Positions 52,821 through 61,559 of a stretch of DNA of 64,000 nucleotides are shown here, piece after piece. The stretch's first letter is position 1, and each line of letters opens with the position of its first letter. The position numbers and the translations under genes were made by a program. The notes beneath the pieces are model-generated. The model was not told the origin of the DNA. It did no database searches and saw only the letters and a list, made by a program, of their open reading frames with translations. Source of the DNA: Bacteroidales bacterium. GTDB lineage: Bacteria; Bacteroidota; Bacteroidia; Bacteroidales; UBA932. The stretch spans positions 33,040 through 97,039 of the forward strand of contig JAGBJY010000025.1 of NCBI GenBank assembly GCA_017934185.1. Direction: 5' to 3'.

Positions 52821-53350
52821 CGCAAATCTGTGATTACATAGCCTTCCGGAAGCGATTTCTCCGACAAAGAGAAGTCGCTTTTTCCTTGCGGAGCGTCAAA
52901 GGCAATCCGGCTCAGGACAAAACGCGCCCGGGTGTCTTCGTCCAGCGTGAGGGTAACGTCCAGGGCATCGGCCTTCTGGCTGTTCACCTTGATGCGGTCC
53001 ATATACTGCTTATAGGAAGCAATGAAGAGGGCGGGGTTGGTAAAAAGGTCTTCTTGGGTGACCGTTTCCACCACCAGTTCCCGGGCCTCCGGGTCCAGCG
53101 TCCAGCGCGTCTGTCCGTCACTGTACACTTTCAGGCCCAGTCCTTCCAGGGTATAGGCATTCCCCTCCAGGGTAACCTCCCCGTCCGTGATGTCGCGGAA
53201 GGCCGCCCCGTCCTGGGACAGGCTGTAGGTATAGTGGAAACGGACACGCCGGCCTTCCACCTTGTCCAAAAGCGCGATACCGCCCTTCCCTTGCGCAAAG
53301 GCCGGGAGAAACAGCAACATGCCCCAAAGGGCCGATAAAAACTTACGCAT
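52817..53350 (-). CDS. lolA: LolA-like periplasmic lipoprotein carrier
   Basis: The 177-residue protein has a signal peptide (MRKFLSALWGMLLFLPAFAQ) and a single open-barrel domain (VRFHYTYSLSQDG, GLKVYSDGQTRWTLDPEARELVVE). It is shorter and more divergent than proteobacterial LolA. Its place after ftsK (TGATG overlap at ATG 53350) is the conserved order in Bacteroidota. LolA ferries lipoproteins to the outer membrane, which fits the many lipoproteins in this window. A GTG one codon upstream is also open. Confidence 0.8.
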   Translation of the reverse strand: MRKFLSALWGMLLFLPAFAQGKGGIALLDKVEGRRVRFHYTYSLSQDGAAFRDITDGEVTLEGNAYTLEGLGLKVYSDGQTRWTLDPEARELVVETVTQEDLFTNPALFIASYKQYMDRIKVNSQKADALDVTLTLDEDTRARFVLSRIAFDAPQGKSDFSLSEKSLPEGYVITDLR

Positions 53351-55752
53351 CACTTGTTCATAAAATGCTCCAGGATTCCTTCCAGTTCGGCGATGTCCTT
53401 CACCAGAACTTCACGCGGCTTGGCTCCGTTCTGCGGGCCCACGATGCCGGCGGCTTCCAGCTGGTCCATCACTCGTCCTGCTTTTGCATATCCCATGCCA
53501 AGTTTGCGCTGGAGGTCAGAGGTGGACCCCCGCTGATTCAGGACCACCGTACGGGCCGCCTCCTCGAAGCGGTCGTCCAGGCGGTTCATGTCCACCATGC
53601 CGCCACCGCTGTCCTCCCCTTCCGGAGCCGGCGGTTCGGGCAGATAATAAGGCGTATTATAGCTCTTCTGGTAGCCGGTCTGGTCTTCAACGGCCTTGGT
53701 GAGGGCCACAATTTCATCGTTGCCGATAAAGGCGCACTGCACACGCTCCATCTCTACGCCGCTGTACAGCAGCATGTCGCCGCGGCCGATGAGCTTATCG
53801 GCCCCAGGCTGGTCCAGGATGGTGGCAGAGTCTATGCGGGAAGTGACGCGGAAGGCAATGCGCATGGGGAAATTGGCCTTGATAAGGCCGGTAATCACAT
53901 CCACAGTAGGACGCTGGGTGGCCAGAATCACGTGCAGGCCGGCGGCACGGCCCTTCTGGGCCAGACGAATCACCGAGGTGGTGATGCTGCGGGCAATGGC
54001 CTTGGACTCCGGACCGGCGCCCACCGACATGGTAAGGTCTGCGTATTCATCAATCACCGTTACAATGTACGGCATAAAGTGATGGCCTTCGTCGGAGCGC
54101 AGATGATGCTCCTTCCACTTGCTGTTGTACAGCTTGATGTTGTTTACATAGGCCTTGGAAAGCAGCTCGTAGCGGGCATCCATCTCCACGCAGAGGCTCT
54201 GCAGGATGGCAGCGGCATCCTTGGCATTCTTCACAATGGCACGGTCGCGCTCTTCCTGCTCGCTCACGGCATTGGGCAGTACGGCCAGATAATGGTGCAG
54301 CAGCGAAGCATAGGAGGAGAATTCCACCATCTTAGGGTCCACAAACACAAACTTGAGCTCTGACGGATGCTTGGAATACAGGAGCGACGCCACTATCACA
54401 TTCAGGCCCACGGACTTACCCTGCTTGGTAGCACCGGCCACCAAAAGGTGCGGGGCATCGGCCAGGTCAAACACCTTCACCTGCTGGGAAATGGTATAGC
54501 CGATGGCCACGGGCAGTTCGGCCTTGCTCTCGCGGAAGGCAGGGTCGTTCAGGAGGGATTTGAGCGGCACGATGGAGGCTTTGTCGTTGGCCACCTCAAT
54601 GCCCACTGAATCGGCCAGGGTGGTAATGCGCACGCCCTTGGCCTGCAGGGAAATGCCGATATCCTCCTGCAACGTCTTGATCTGGGCTATTTTCACGCCG
54701 GGCGCAGGATACACCTTGTAAAGGGTGACCGTAGGGCCCACCACAGCCGTAACATCCTGTACCTGAATCTTGTAGCTGGCCAGGGTGTTGCGGATTTTGG
54801 TATTGTTGCGCACCAGCTCGTCCTGGGAAACCTCATGGCGGGCATTGGTGTAATCGCCCAGGATGGACAGGGCCGGGGTCTTGTATTTGGGAAGGCCGTC
54901 CGGCGGGTCCAGCCGGTTGTCAATGGGCCTGAGGGGTTCTTTCACCTCCTGCTCCAGGGTATCGTCCGTCACCACCGTGATGTCCGTGGAAGCATCAGCC
55001 ACAGGCTCCTCCTCTTCGGCGGGGGCTTTTTTCTCCCGCCGGGGGAAAAGCTTCTTGGCGGGTTTTTCCGGCACGGCAGGGCTTTCCTCCGGCGCGGCAT
55101 CTTCCTCCGGTTCAAAGGTATCCGAGGTTTCGAAGGGGGCTTCATCGGCCGGGTCCGGGCCCTCGGGGATGGCCGGGGCTGCGCTGCGGCCCATCAGGAA
55201 ATCGGAGAAGCGGCGGCTCATTGAGTAGAACCAGCCCGCCAGAAGCAGCAGCAGGAACGCTCCGGTAATGATTTCTCCGGTTTTGGCCAGGAGCCAGCTC
55301 ACCCAGGCTGCTCCGGCACGTCCCCCCAGACCGCCGCCAAAAGCATACTCCAATCCGGTAAAAATGCCCAGATAGGACAGAAGCCAGGAAAGGAGGAAGG
55401 CCAGGGTAAGGCAGCCCAGGAACCATTTTCCCAGGCGGATACGGCTGCCACTCCAGCAGCGTTTGATGCTCCAGGCAATCAGGAAGGCCAGTACCGCGTA
55501 AGCTGCCAGGCCGAAGGAATCGGTGACCAGGAAATGCCCCAGGGAAAGGCCGGAGGAAGCAGCGGCATTCTGGATTTCCGGAGAACTGCCGACGCTGAGC
55601 TCGCTCTGGTCCTGGCGCCAGGTAAAGAGATAGGACGTGACGGCCACGGCCACCCACACGGTGACCAGCAGCACCACGGCCGTTCCGGCAAAGTGAAAGC
55701 CAGCCTTCTTTCTTTCACTCAGGCCCTGCCAGTATTGGGTAACGGGATTCAT
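53350..55752 (-). CDS. ftsK: DNA translocase FtsK
   Basis: Pumps DNA at the septum and activates XerCD recombination. The 800-residue protein has four N-terminal transmembrane helices (residues ~20-185), an acidic and Lys/Pro-rich linker (about 190-280), the alpha-beta motor with the Walker A GATKQGKSVGLN near residue 437, FVDPKMVEF and IDEYADLTM (Walker B), and the winged-helix gamma domain at the end (LNQRGSTSDLQRKLGMGYAKAGRVMDQLE region) that reads orienting sequences. It overlaps both neighbours by 1-4 bp. Confidence 0.96.
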   Translation of the reverse strand: MNPVTQYWQGLSERKKAGFHFAGTAVVLLVTVWVAVAVTSYLFTWRQDQSELSVGSSPEIQNAAASSGLSLGHFLVTDSFGLAAYAVLAFLIAWSIKRCWSGSRIRLGKWFLGCLTLAFLLSWLLSYLGIFTGLEYAFGGGLGGRAGAAWVSWLLAKTGEIITGAFLLLLLAGWFYSMSRRFSDFLMGRSAAPAIPEGPDPADEAPFETSDTFEPEEDAAPEESPAVPEKPAKKLFPRREKKAPAEEEEPVADASTDITVVTDDTLEQEVKEPLRPIDNRLDPPDGLPKYKTPALSILGDYTNARHEVSQDELVRNNTKIRNTLASYKIQVQDVTAVVGPTVTLYKVYPAPGVKIAQIKTLQEDIGISLQAKGVRITTLADSVGIEVANDKASIVPLKSLLNDPAFRESKAELPVAIGYTISQQVKVFDLADAPHLLVAGATKQGKSVGLNVIVASLLYSKHPSELKFVFVDPKMVEFSSYASLLHHYLAVLPNAVSEQEERDRAIVKNAKDAAAILQSLCVEMDARYELLSKAYVNNIKLYNSKWKEHHLRSDEGHHFMPYIVTVIDEYADLTMSVGAGPESKAIARSITTSVIRLAQKGRAAGLHVILATQRPTVDVITGLIKANFPMRIAFRVTSRIDSATILDQPGADKLIGRGDMLLYSGVEMERVQCAFIGNDEIVALTKAVEDQTGYQKSYNTPYYLPEPPAPEGEDSGGGMVDMNRLDDRFEEAARTVVLNQRGSTSDLQRKLGMGYAKAGRVMDQLEAAGIVGPQNGAKPREVLVKDIAELEGILEHFMNK

Positions 55753-56423
55753 TTCTTGCCTTTTTTACCGCGGAAATTCCGGTTGAACTTGCCTTTGTTG
55801 CCCATTCCGTGTCCCAGGTTCAGGCCGGGACGGGAGAAGGAGACATCGGCAGAGAGTTTGGAGAGCTCTATGCCCTGCGGCACTTTTACCCGGCCGCCGG
55901 AAAGGCGCTCGATGTCCTGGAAGATAGTGGCATCGGCCACCGTATCCTTGTTCCAGATAAGATACTGCTGGCGCATGTAAATGGCCAGGGAGCGGATCAT
56001 GGCGGTTTTCATCTCCCCGTCCGGCTCCTTGGAAATGAGGTCCAGGATGCTTTCAATGTTGCGTCCGTAATGACGGGCGCGAATGGGCTTGGTATTGAGG
56101 GGGATAGGGTCCGGACGGCTGCCGATCACCTCCGGCAGGGGCTTGGGATAGGGAGCGTCTACGTCCAGGTCGTAGCCGGCTATCATGAAAAGATGGTCCC
56201 AGAGTTTCTGGGCAAAATTCTCCTGCTGGTGCACCTGGGGATTCAGGCTTTCCATGACCTTGACCACGGCATAGGCCTGCTCCGTGCGCTTGGCCTTGTC
56301 CGGGATGTTCTTCAGCTGCTCCACCATTTTGAGCACATTGCGGCCGTATTCCGGCATCTGAAGTTTCTCCACCTCTGTGTTATAATAGAGTTTGATGGTA
56401 TTTTCACTTGCTTCCATACGCAT
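55749..56423 (-). CDS. DUF4290 family protein
   Basis: The 224-residue soluble protein (start 56423, or MEAS at 56417) matches DUF4290, a conserved Bacteroidota family: LYYNTEVEKLQMPEYGRN, QENFAQKLWDHLFMIAGYDLD, and KPIRARHYGRNIESIL. The last 30 residues are Gly/Lys/Asn/Arg-rich (NKGKFNRNFRGKKGKK) and could bind nucleic acid. Function unknown. It shares a transcript with ftsK and lolA, so a role near chromosome or envelope maintenance is possible. Confidence 0.85.
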   Translation of the reverse strand: MRMEASENTIKLYYNTEVEKLQMPEYGRNVLKMVEQLKNIPDKAKRTEQAYAVVKVMESLNPQVHQQENFAQKLWDHLFMIAGYDLDVDAPYPKPLPEVIGSRPDPIPLNTKPIRARHYGRNIESILDLISKEPDGEMKTAMIRSLAIYMRQQYLIWNKDTVADATIFQDIERLSGGRVKVPQGIELSKLSADVSFSRPGLNLGHGMGNKGKFNRNFRGKKGKK

Positions 56424-56473
56424 TCACTGTTTAGAAAATAGAGCTCAAAAGAATACTGGAATGAGCTATCGTA

Positions 56474-56481
56474 CAAAGATA
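56474..56481 (-). promoter_or_regulatory. -7 box of DUF4290-ftsK-lolA
   Basis: On the minus strand TATCTTTG, about 50 nt before the DUF4290 start. No clear -33 box. Confidence 0.55.
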
Positions 56482-56500
56482 AGGAAAAAATTTTATCGGG

Positions 56501-56534
56501 CACGAAAAAAGGTGGCCTTTCGACCACCTTTTCG

Positions 56535-56536
<2 letters not shown>
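56501..56536 (-). terminator. Terminator of the tRNA-Lys genes
   Basis: On the minus strand AAAAGGTGG and CCACCTTTT form the inner stem, extended outward by CACG/CGTG. A T-run follows. The outer bases overlap the 3' end of tRNA-Lys(CTT). Confidence 0.75.
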
Positions 56537-56607
<71 letters not shown>

Positions 56608-56620
56608 TGGTATCTCTTTG

Positions 56621-56693
56621 TGACCCGTTCGGGGCTCGAACCCGAGACCCCAACATTAAAAGTGTTGTGCTCTACCAACTGAGCTAACGAGTC
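56621..56693 (-). tRNA. tRNA-Lys (anticodon TTT)
   Basis: The 73-nt cloverleaf has acceptor arms GACTCGT and ACGGGTC (one T:G pair), discriminator A, anticodon stem CAACA/TGTTG with loop CTTTTAA, and T-loop TTCGAGC. CCA is not encoded. The two lysine tRNAs of the window form a tandem pair from one promoter. Confidence 0.95.
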
Positions 56694-56713
56694 CTCCTCC
56701 CCAAATGGGATTG

Positions 56714-56743
56714 CAAAGGTAGTAACTTTTTCGGAATGTGCAA
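56714..56743 (-). promoter_or_regulatory. Promoter of the tRNA-Lys pair
   Basis: On the minus strand TTG (56741-56743), 19 nt, then TACCTTTG (56714-56721), about 20 nt before the first tRNA. Confidence 0.8.
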
Positions 56744-56762
56744 TAAAAAAATTAAAAAATTT

Positions 56763-57803
56763 TTATTCGCTGTATTCCTTGATGTGCTGTTCTTTGGAAA
56801 GGCGGCATACCAGGAGGCGGTCCTTGGACTCTGCAACAATGTATCCGTCAAGGCCTTCCACCACAACGGTCTTCTCCCCTGCCGCATGGACAAAGCAGTC
56901 GCGGCAACCGAACAGGCGCACATCGCCTCCCACTACGGTATTGCCTTTTTCATCGGCCCGGATATGGGTCATGACCGAGCCCCAGCTGCCCAGGTCGCTC
57001 CAGGCAAGGTCTTCGGCAATGACGTAGATGCAGGACGATTTTTCCATGACGGCGTAGTCGATGGAAATTTTTTCGCACTCCGGGAAAAGGCGGGCAAGTT
57101 CCGACGCCTCCTTATCGGTGAAGAGCGCAGGCTGCAGCCGGTCCATGATGGCGGCAATCTGCGGGGCATAGGCACGGAGCTCCCGCACGATGGTGGCCAC
57201 ATTCCACACAAAAATACCGGCGTTCCAGAAATAATGTCCGTCTTCCAGATAGCCGATGGCGGTATCCAGGTCCGGTTTTTCCTTAAACTCCGTCACTTTC
57301 ACCAGCTGGCCTCGGAGCGACTCGGCCGCATGGATGTAGCCGTAGCCGGTCTCCGGGCGCGAGGGGGCGATGCCCACCGTGACGATGGCATCCCGTTCGG
57401 CAGTAAAGGCCAGGGCCTTGGCAATGGTCTCGGCAAACTCGGCGGTTTTGAGCACCAGGGCATCGGCCGGGGTTACCACAATATTGGCCTGAGGGTCCTT
57501 CTGCTGGATTTTCCACGAAGCGTAGGCAATGCAGGGAGCGGTATTCCGGCCTTCCGGTTCCAGCAGAATCTGGTCATCGGGAATCTGGGGCAGCTGTTCT
57601 TTCACAAGGGCGGCGTAGCGCTGGCCCGTCACCACCCAAAAATGGTGCGGCGCACAGACGGGGGCAAAACGGTCGGCCGTCAGCTGGATGAGGCTGCGGC
57701 CCACGCCCAGCACATCAATGAACTGCTTGGGGACCTCCGGGGTGGAGAGGGGCCAGAGACGGCTTCCAATGCCGCCGGCCATAATTACTACGTGTGTATT
57801 CAT
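56763..57803 (-). CDS. manC: Mannose-1-phosphate guanylyltransferase
   Basis: Makes GDP-mannose from mannose-1-phosphate and GTP. The 346-residue protein has the pyrophosphorylase signature MAGGIGSRLWPLSTPEVPKQF, LLEPEGRNTAP, VTPADALV (usually TPSDH), FKEKPDLDTA and WNAGIFVW. It lacks the C-terminal isomerase domain of bifunctional enzymes. GDP-mannose feeds capsule, LPS or GDP-fucose synthesis. The start overlaps the stop of the AddA-like gene by 4 bp, a linkage with no obvious functional reason. Confidence 0.92.
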   Translation of the reverse strand: MNTHVVIMAGGIGSRLWPLSTPEVPKQFIDVLGVGRSLIQLTADRFAPVCAPHHFWVVTGQRYAALVKEQLPQIPDDQILLEPEGRNTAPCIAYASWKIQQKDPQANIVVTPADALVLKTAEFAETIAKALAFTAERDAIVTVGIAPSRPETGYGYIHAAESLRGQLVKVTEFKEKPDLDTAIGYLEDGHYFWNAGIFVWNVATIVRELRAYAPQIAAIMDRLQPALFTDKEASELARLFPECEKISIDYAVMEKSSCIYVIAEDLAWSDLGSWGSVMTHIRADEKGNTVVGGDVRLFGCRDCFVHAAGEKTVVVEGLDGYIVAESKDRLLVCRLSKEQHIKEYSE

Positions 57804-60787
57804 AGGGTAACGTTTGTTATTTCACCGGTAAAAAGATACCAGAGCGCACCGCGCACATTCCGGTATCCCATGGCCTTGTACAGGCGCATATAGCGGTGCA
57901 CCTGGTAGAGGTATCCCTCCTCCGGCTTGCCGAATTTATAGTCAATGATATCTGCGGAGCCGTCCGCGTGCAGCACCACCCTGTCGGGCCTGTACTCCCG
58001 GCCGTCGGAGGCAATGATGGCCGATTCCAGCCGATGCGAGGCCTCCTTGGAGAACCAACCCAGGGGGGCCACGGAGGAGAGGCGCTCCTCAAGGAAAGCG
58101 AGGGTGGAGGCGGCATCGGCCTTGGGAAGTTCCCCTTTTCGGACAGCGGCCTCCACCGCAGCAGGAAGATCCTCCGGATGAACGGTTTGCGCCAGGATGC
58201 CATGCAGCACATTGCCCCGGATGCGGTGGCTGGCCGACGGGCCGAAGCTGCCGTCCTCGCCAAAGTAGTCGGCGGCTTCCGGGCTGAAACGAAGGCGTTC
58301 GCCGGCATCGGCCTGGTAGGAAACATAGCCGGATTCAAGGACGGCGGCCTCCTCCGCTTCCCTTTTCAGCTGCGAGAAATCGTAGGGCTCTCCAAGGAAG
58401 GTGTCGCCGCCGCCCAGATAGCTATAGAGCAACTGGGAAAGGTTTTTCCAGTCTGCAGAGCCTTCGGCCACTTTCTTGGGCGGCGGTGCCGCTATGATTT
58501 TGAGGCCGTATTTGGCCCTTGTGAGGGCTACGTAAAAGACATTCAGGTTGTCAATGGCCTGCATTTTCCGCTCCTGCCTGTAGCTGCCGGCAAAGAAGGT
58601 GTCGGCGCTGCCGCTGTCCAGGCTTATGCGGTACAGGCCATCGGCCAGGGCGGAGCCCTCCGCTTTGGGGGTGCACCAGTAGGAGGAGGCTTTGTACAGG
58701 GTCACTTTTTCTGCAAATGGAACCAGCACAAAGGGGAATTCCAGGCCCTTGGATTTATGGATGGTCATCACCCGCACGCTGTCTCCGGTGGCGGGTGAAG
58801 CTATCTTGGGCTGGGCGTCCTCCCAGGCGCGGAGGAAGGCGCCGAGGTTGTTGCCATTGCTTTGGACCCAATCCTGCAGATAGTCCATAAAGGATTGGAT
58901 GTAAGGAACTTCCGCATCAAAAGTATCCGGGCAGGCTTCCCGGAGATTCCGGAGCATGGCCTCGGCAACGTCTGTAAGGGAATGATAAAACGCCGGACGC
59001 TGCACCTCCAGGGAACGGGCCAGATAACCGGCCACGGAGGAGGCGTTGTCGCCGGTAGCGGGCGCATCGGTGAGCGAGAGCTGCGACACCAGGCGGCGCA
59101 CCGTCACCGAGGCTTTCACGAAGAGGGAATCGTCCGACACCACCGGGATTTTTTCCTGCACCAGGGCCGATGCAATGGCCGCCCCTTCGGCATTGCCCCG
59201 CACCAGGATGGCCACATCGGCCCAGTGCGCGCCGCGCTCACGAAGGTCCCGGAGGGTCTGGATAATTTCTGCGCCCTGGTCTTCGGTGAAGCGCACTTCC
59301 ACAGAGCCCGGGGCCTGGTCTTTGAATTTGACCGCCTGCGATACGCCCTGGTACAGCCGGCCTATTTCTCCATCGGCCTGGATAAGGGCGTCCAGCTTCT
59401 CTGCGGCGAAGGTGAAGAAGTCGTTATTGAAGTGGACGATGGTCCGGCAGGTGCGGTAGTTTTCGCCCAGCACCTCCACCCGGGTCTGGCGGAATTCTTT
59501 TTCCAGCTCCCTGCCCAGCAGCCTCCAGTCACTCCCCCGCCAGCGGTAGATGCTCTGTTTCACGTCGCCCACCACCAGGGAAAGATGGTTCTGCGCGTCG
59601 CTGTTGTGCAGCAAAGGACGGAAATTCTCCCATTGGACCATGGCCGTGTCCTGGAATTCATCCAGGAGGAAATTGTCATAGCGGACGCCCAGTTTTTCGT
59701 AGATGAAAGGGGTGTCGGTGCCTGCAATGATTTGCTTCAGGATTTCATTGCTGTCGTCTATGGAAAGGAGATTTTTCTCTTTCTGGATTTGGGTAAGAGC
59801 TTCGCGGAGTTCCCCGGCCACGCCCAGGCCATAGAGCTGACCTTGGATGGTGCGGGCTGTCTGGTACTCTTTATAGGGCTGGTCCCACAGCATTAGGAAA
59901 GCGCTCAGGGGCTCATCCAGGGCGCCGCCAAGCTGCTGCAGGAGATGGGCTTTGCCCTTGGAAAACCACAACTGGGCATCGGAAGCATTGCGCAGGAAAG
60001 CATCCGTGGGTTTGGGTATGGGATGTTTAAGGTCCTGATACTTGTACAGTTGCACAAGGAACTTCCGGTTGGAGTCGGCCGGGTCCACCGCGCTTTCCTG
60101 CAAGGCTTTCAAGCAGTCTCCGGCAGCCGTTTGCACGCGCTCCAGAAAGTTGCTTTCTATCTGCCTGCAGTGCTTTCGCAGACTGGAAAGCTTCTCCCTG
60201 GAAAAATCCGGCTTTTCCTCCGGCATCTCCTGCAGGCTTCCGGCCACTTCCTTGAGCCGGCCTTCCAGGGAGAACTTACCGGACGACTCCAGGTCTTCCC
60301 GCACGCTGCGGGTGAGCCAGTCCAGCAGGGTTTTGTCCCCCTCTTCCGTGAGGGAATCCAGCAGGCGGTCTACGCTCTCGGTCACCAGTGCCTCCCGGTC
60401 CAGCTGCACCTGATAAGTGGAAAACTGGCCGATTTCCCGCGAGAACGCCCGCAAAGCCTGCTGGAAAAAGCGGTCGATGGTAGAGACGGCAAACGCGGAG
60501 TAATCGTTCAGGATGGCCGACAACTGCTGCTTGGCACGGCGCTGCAAGGTGGGCGCGTCCATGCCCAGCTCCTTGAAGTACGGAGACTGCCCGGGCTCAC
60601 TGGCAAGGGTGTTCAGCTCTTTCAGGATACGGCGTTTCATCTCGTCGGTGGCCTTGTTGGTAAAGGTCACGGCCAGCACATGGCGGTAGGCATCGGCCCT
60701 GTCCTCTGAAAGGATGAGCCTCAGATACTCCCGTGCCAGGGCATATGTCTTGCCGGACCCCGCCGACGCTTTCAGTACGCGTATCAC
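57800..60787 (-). CDS. AddA/RecB-like UvrD helicase with PD-(D/E)XK nuclease domain
   Basis: I start at GTG 60787 (read as M-IRVLKASAGSGKT), because the Walker A GSGKT needs this start and a -7 box lies just upstream. The 995-residue protein has AVTFTNKATDEMKRRI (motif Ia), the Walker B region LLDEFQDT, VVGDVKQSIYRWRGSD, VMTIHKSKGLEFPFVLVPF and VALTRAKYGLKII, then a C-terminal nuclease motif REYRPDRVVL...IIDYKFGKP with Asp and DYK. It should process double-strand breaks for RecA. The usual AddB-type partner gene is not next to it. Confidence 0.9.
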   Translation of the reverse strand: MIRVLKASAGSGKTYALAREYLRLILSEDRADAYRHVLAVTFTNKATDEMKRRILKELNTLASEPGQSPYFKELGMDAPTLQRRAKQQLSAILNDYSAFAVSTIDRFFQQALRAFSREIGQFSTYQVQLDREALVTESVDRLLDSLTEEGDKTLLDWLTRSVREDLESSGKFSLEGRLKEVAGSLQEMPEEKPDFSREKLSSLRKHCRQIESNFLERVQTAAGDCLKALQESAVDPADSNRKFLVQLYKYQDLKHPIPKPTDAFLRNASDAQLWFSKGKAHLLQQLGGALDEPLSAFLMLWDQPYKEYQTARTIQGQLYGLGVAGELREALTQIQKEKNLLSIDDSNEILKQIIAGTDTPFIYEKLGVRYDNFLLDEFQDTAMVQWENFRPLLHNSDAQNHLSLVVGDVKQSIYRWRGSDWRLLGRELEKEFRQTRVEVLGENYRTCRTIVHFNNDFFTFAAEKLDALIQADGEIGRLYQGVSQAVKFKDQAPGSVEVRFTEDQGAEIIQTLRDLRERGAHWADVAILVRGNAEGAAIASALVQEKIPVVSDDSLFVKASVTVRRLVSQLSLTDAPATGDNASSVAGYLARSLEVQRPAFYHSLTDVAEAMLRNLREACPDTFDAEVPYIQSFMDYLQDWVQSNGNNLGAFLRAWEDAQPKIASPATGDSVRVMTIHKSKGLEFPFVLVPFAEKVTLYKASSYWCTPKAEGSALADGLYRISLDSGSADTFFAGSYRQERKMQAIDNLNVFYVALTRAKYGLKIIAAPPPKKVAEGSADWKNLSQLLYSYLGGGDTFLGEPYDFSQLKREAEEAAVLESGYVSYQADAGERLRFSPEAADYFGEDGSFGPSASHRIRGNVLHGILAQTVHPEDLPAAVEAAVRKGELPKADAASTLAFLEERLSSVAPLGWFSKEASHRLESAIIASDGREYRPDRVVLHADGSADIIDYKFGKPEEGYLYQVHRYMRLYKAMGYRNVRGALWYLFTGEITNVTL

Positions 60788-60791
60788 CTTA

Positions 60792-60799
60792 CAAATATA
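60792..60799 (-). promoter_or_regulatory. -7 box abutting the AddA-like gene
   Basis: On the minus strand TATATTTG, ending 4 nt before GTG 60787. This places the likely transcription start at the start codon. Confidence 0.55.
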
Positions 60800-60835
60800 A
60801 GCATTTTCCGTTATCTTTCGGCCCGGCGGATATTT

Positions 60836-60966
60836 CCGTGTTGACCAAGGGAGCGCACAGAAAACCGATTCTGCGTCAACATGGTTCCTAAAAGGCCCGT
60901 ATTTGCCAAAATCATTGCCATGTTGACAAGCAAAAAGCACTGAGAATTATTTTTTTGTCAACACGG
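60836..60966. repeat. Array of four TGTTGAC sites in two inverted pairs
   Basis: CCGTGTTGACCA (60836-60847), GCGTCAACATGG (60873-60884), CCATGTTGACAA (60918-60929) and TTGTCAACACGG (60955-60966) alternate in orientation. The two members of each pair are exactly 25 nt apart, and the whole array is symmetric about 60901, while the spacers show no similarity. The last site overlaps the -33 box of the promoter for the gene at 61008. Confidence 0.75.
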
Positions 60967-60986
60967 CAAAATTTTTTGTATCTTTG
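60954..60986 (+). promoter_or_regulatory. Promoter of the EF-hand protein gene
   Basis: TTTG (60954-60957), 21 nt, then TATCTTTG (60979-60986). The leader to ATG 61008 is about 18 nt. The -33 box overlaps the fourth TGTTGAC site, which suggests control by whatever binds there. Confidence 0.8.
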
Positions 60987-61007
60987 AAGAGCAAAACACT
61001 AATCACT

Positions 61008-61466
61008 ATGGCAAACATCAACGACTACATTCAGCAGATTGTCGGCGCAGCTGCCGGCAAAGTGAACATTCCCTCCGATGTAAAAGACCAGGTACTGGGC
61101 GGCCTTTCCTCCTCCATTCTGGGCTCCCTCACCCAGACGGCTTCCAAGGCCGGCGGTCTGGACGAAATCAAGAACCTCCTCACCGGCAAGGCCGATGCCG
61201 CTTCCAGCAGCATTACCGCCCTGGCCGGCAATCTGTTCAACACCAACGTGCTCAGCAAACTCAATCTGGGCAGCCTGGCCCCTGCGCTGAGCGCCCTCAT
61301 CCCCGGAATCATGAGCAAACTCTCCGGCTTTATCAAAGACCAGGACGGGGACGGCGACGTGGATATCAACGACATCCTGCTCTCCCTCAAGGGCAATTCC
61401 GGAGCGGGCAGCCTTCTGGGTGCTGCCACCAGCATCCTGGGCGGCCTCTTTGGCGGAAAGAAGTAG
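61008..61466 (+). CDS. Small Ala/Gly/Leu/Ser-rich protein with one EF-hand/dockerin-like loop
   Basis: The 152-residue protein (ATG 61008, MANINDYIQQIVGAAAGKVN) is made of amphipathic, small-residue helices (GGLSSSILGSLTQTASKAGG, ALIPGIMSKLSGFIKDQ), resembling DUF937-type proteins. Near residue 115 it has DQDGDGDVDINDILL, a good calcium-binding loop (D-x-D-G-D-x-D-x-x-D) of the EF-hand or dockerin type. It has no signal peptide. The C-terminus is Gly-rich (GAATSILGGLFGGKK). Function unknown. It stands alone with a strong promoter. Confidence 0.75.
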   Translation: MANINDYIQQIVGAAAGKVNIPSDVKDQVLGGLSSSILGSLTQTASKAGGLDEIKNLLTGKADAASSSITALAGNLFNTNVLSKLNLGSLAPALSALIPGIMSKLSGFIKDQDGDGDVDINDILLSLKGNSGAGSLLGAATSILGGLFGGKK

Positions 61467-61505
61467 CGTGGCGGTTAACCCGCTGATTCACAACATGCTA
61501 ACGCG

Positions 61506-61538
61506 ACGGACGGGCACTCAGAAAGTACCCGTCCGTTT
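61506..61538. terminator. Hairpin between the EF-hand gene and the XRE gene
   Basis: ACGGACGGG (61506-61514) and CCCGTCCGT (61528-61536) form a perfect 9-bp stem, with a short inner ACT/AGT pairing. Only three Ts follow, so termination is probable but not certain. Confidence 0.65.
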
Positions 61539-61559
61539 GCTTAAAGTATTGTGTGCGAG

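Noticed and set aside
60788-60940. A 51-codon N-terminal extension of the AddA-like gene from an upstream ATG
   Set aside because: It passes over the -7 box and two of the TGTTGAC sites and has no conserved residues. GTG 60787 right before the Walker A motif is favoured.
60836-60966. parS or dif site
   Set aside because: The half sites do not match TGTTCCACGTGGAACA-type parS, and the 25-nt gaps do not fit the 6-8 nt centre of dif.
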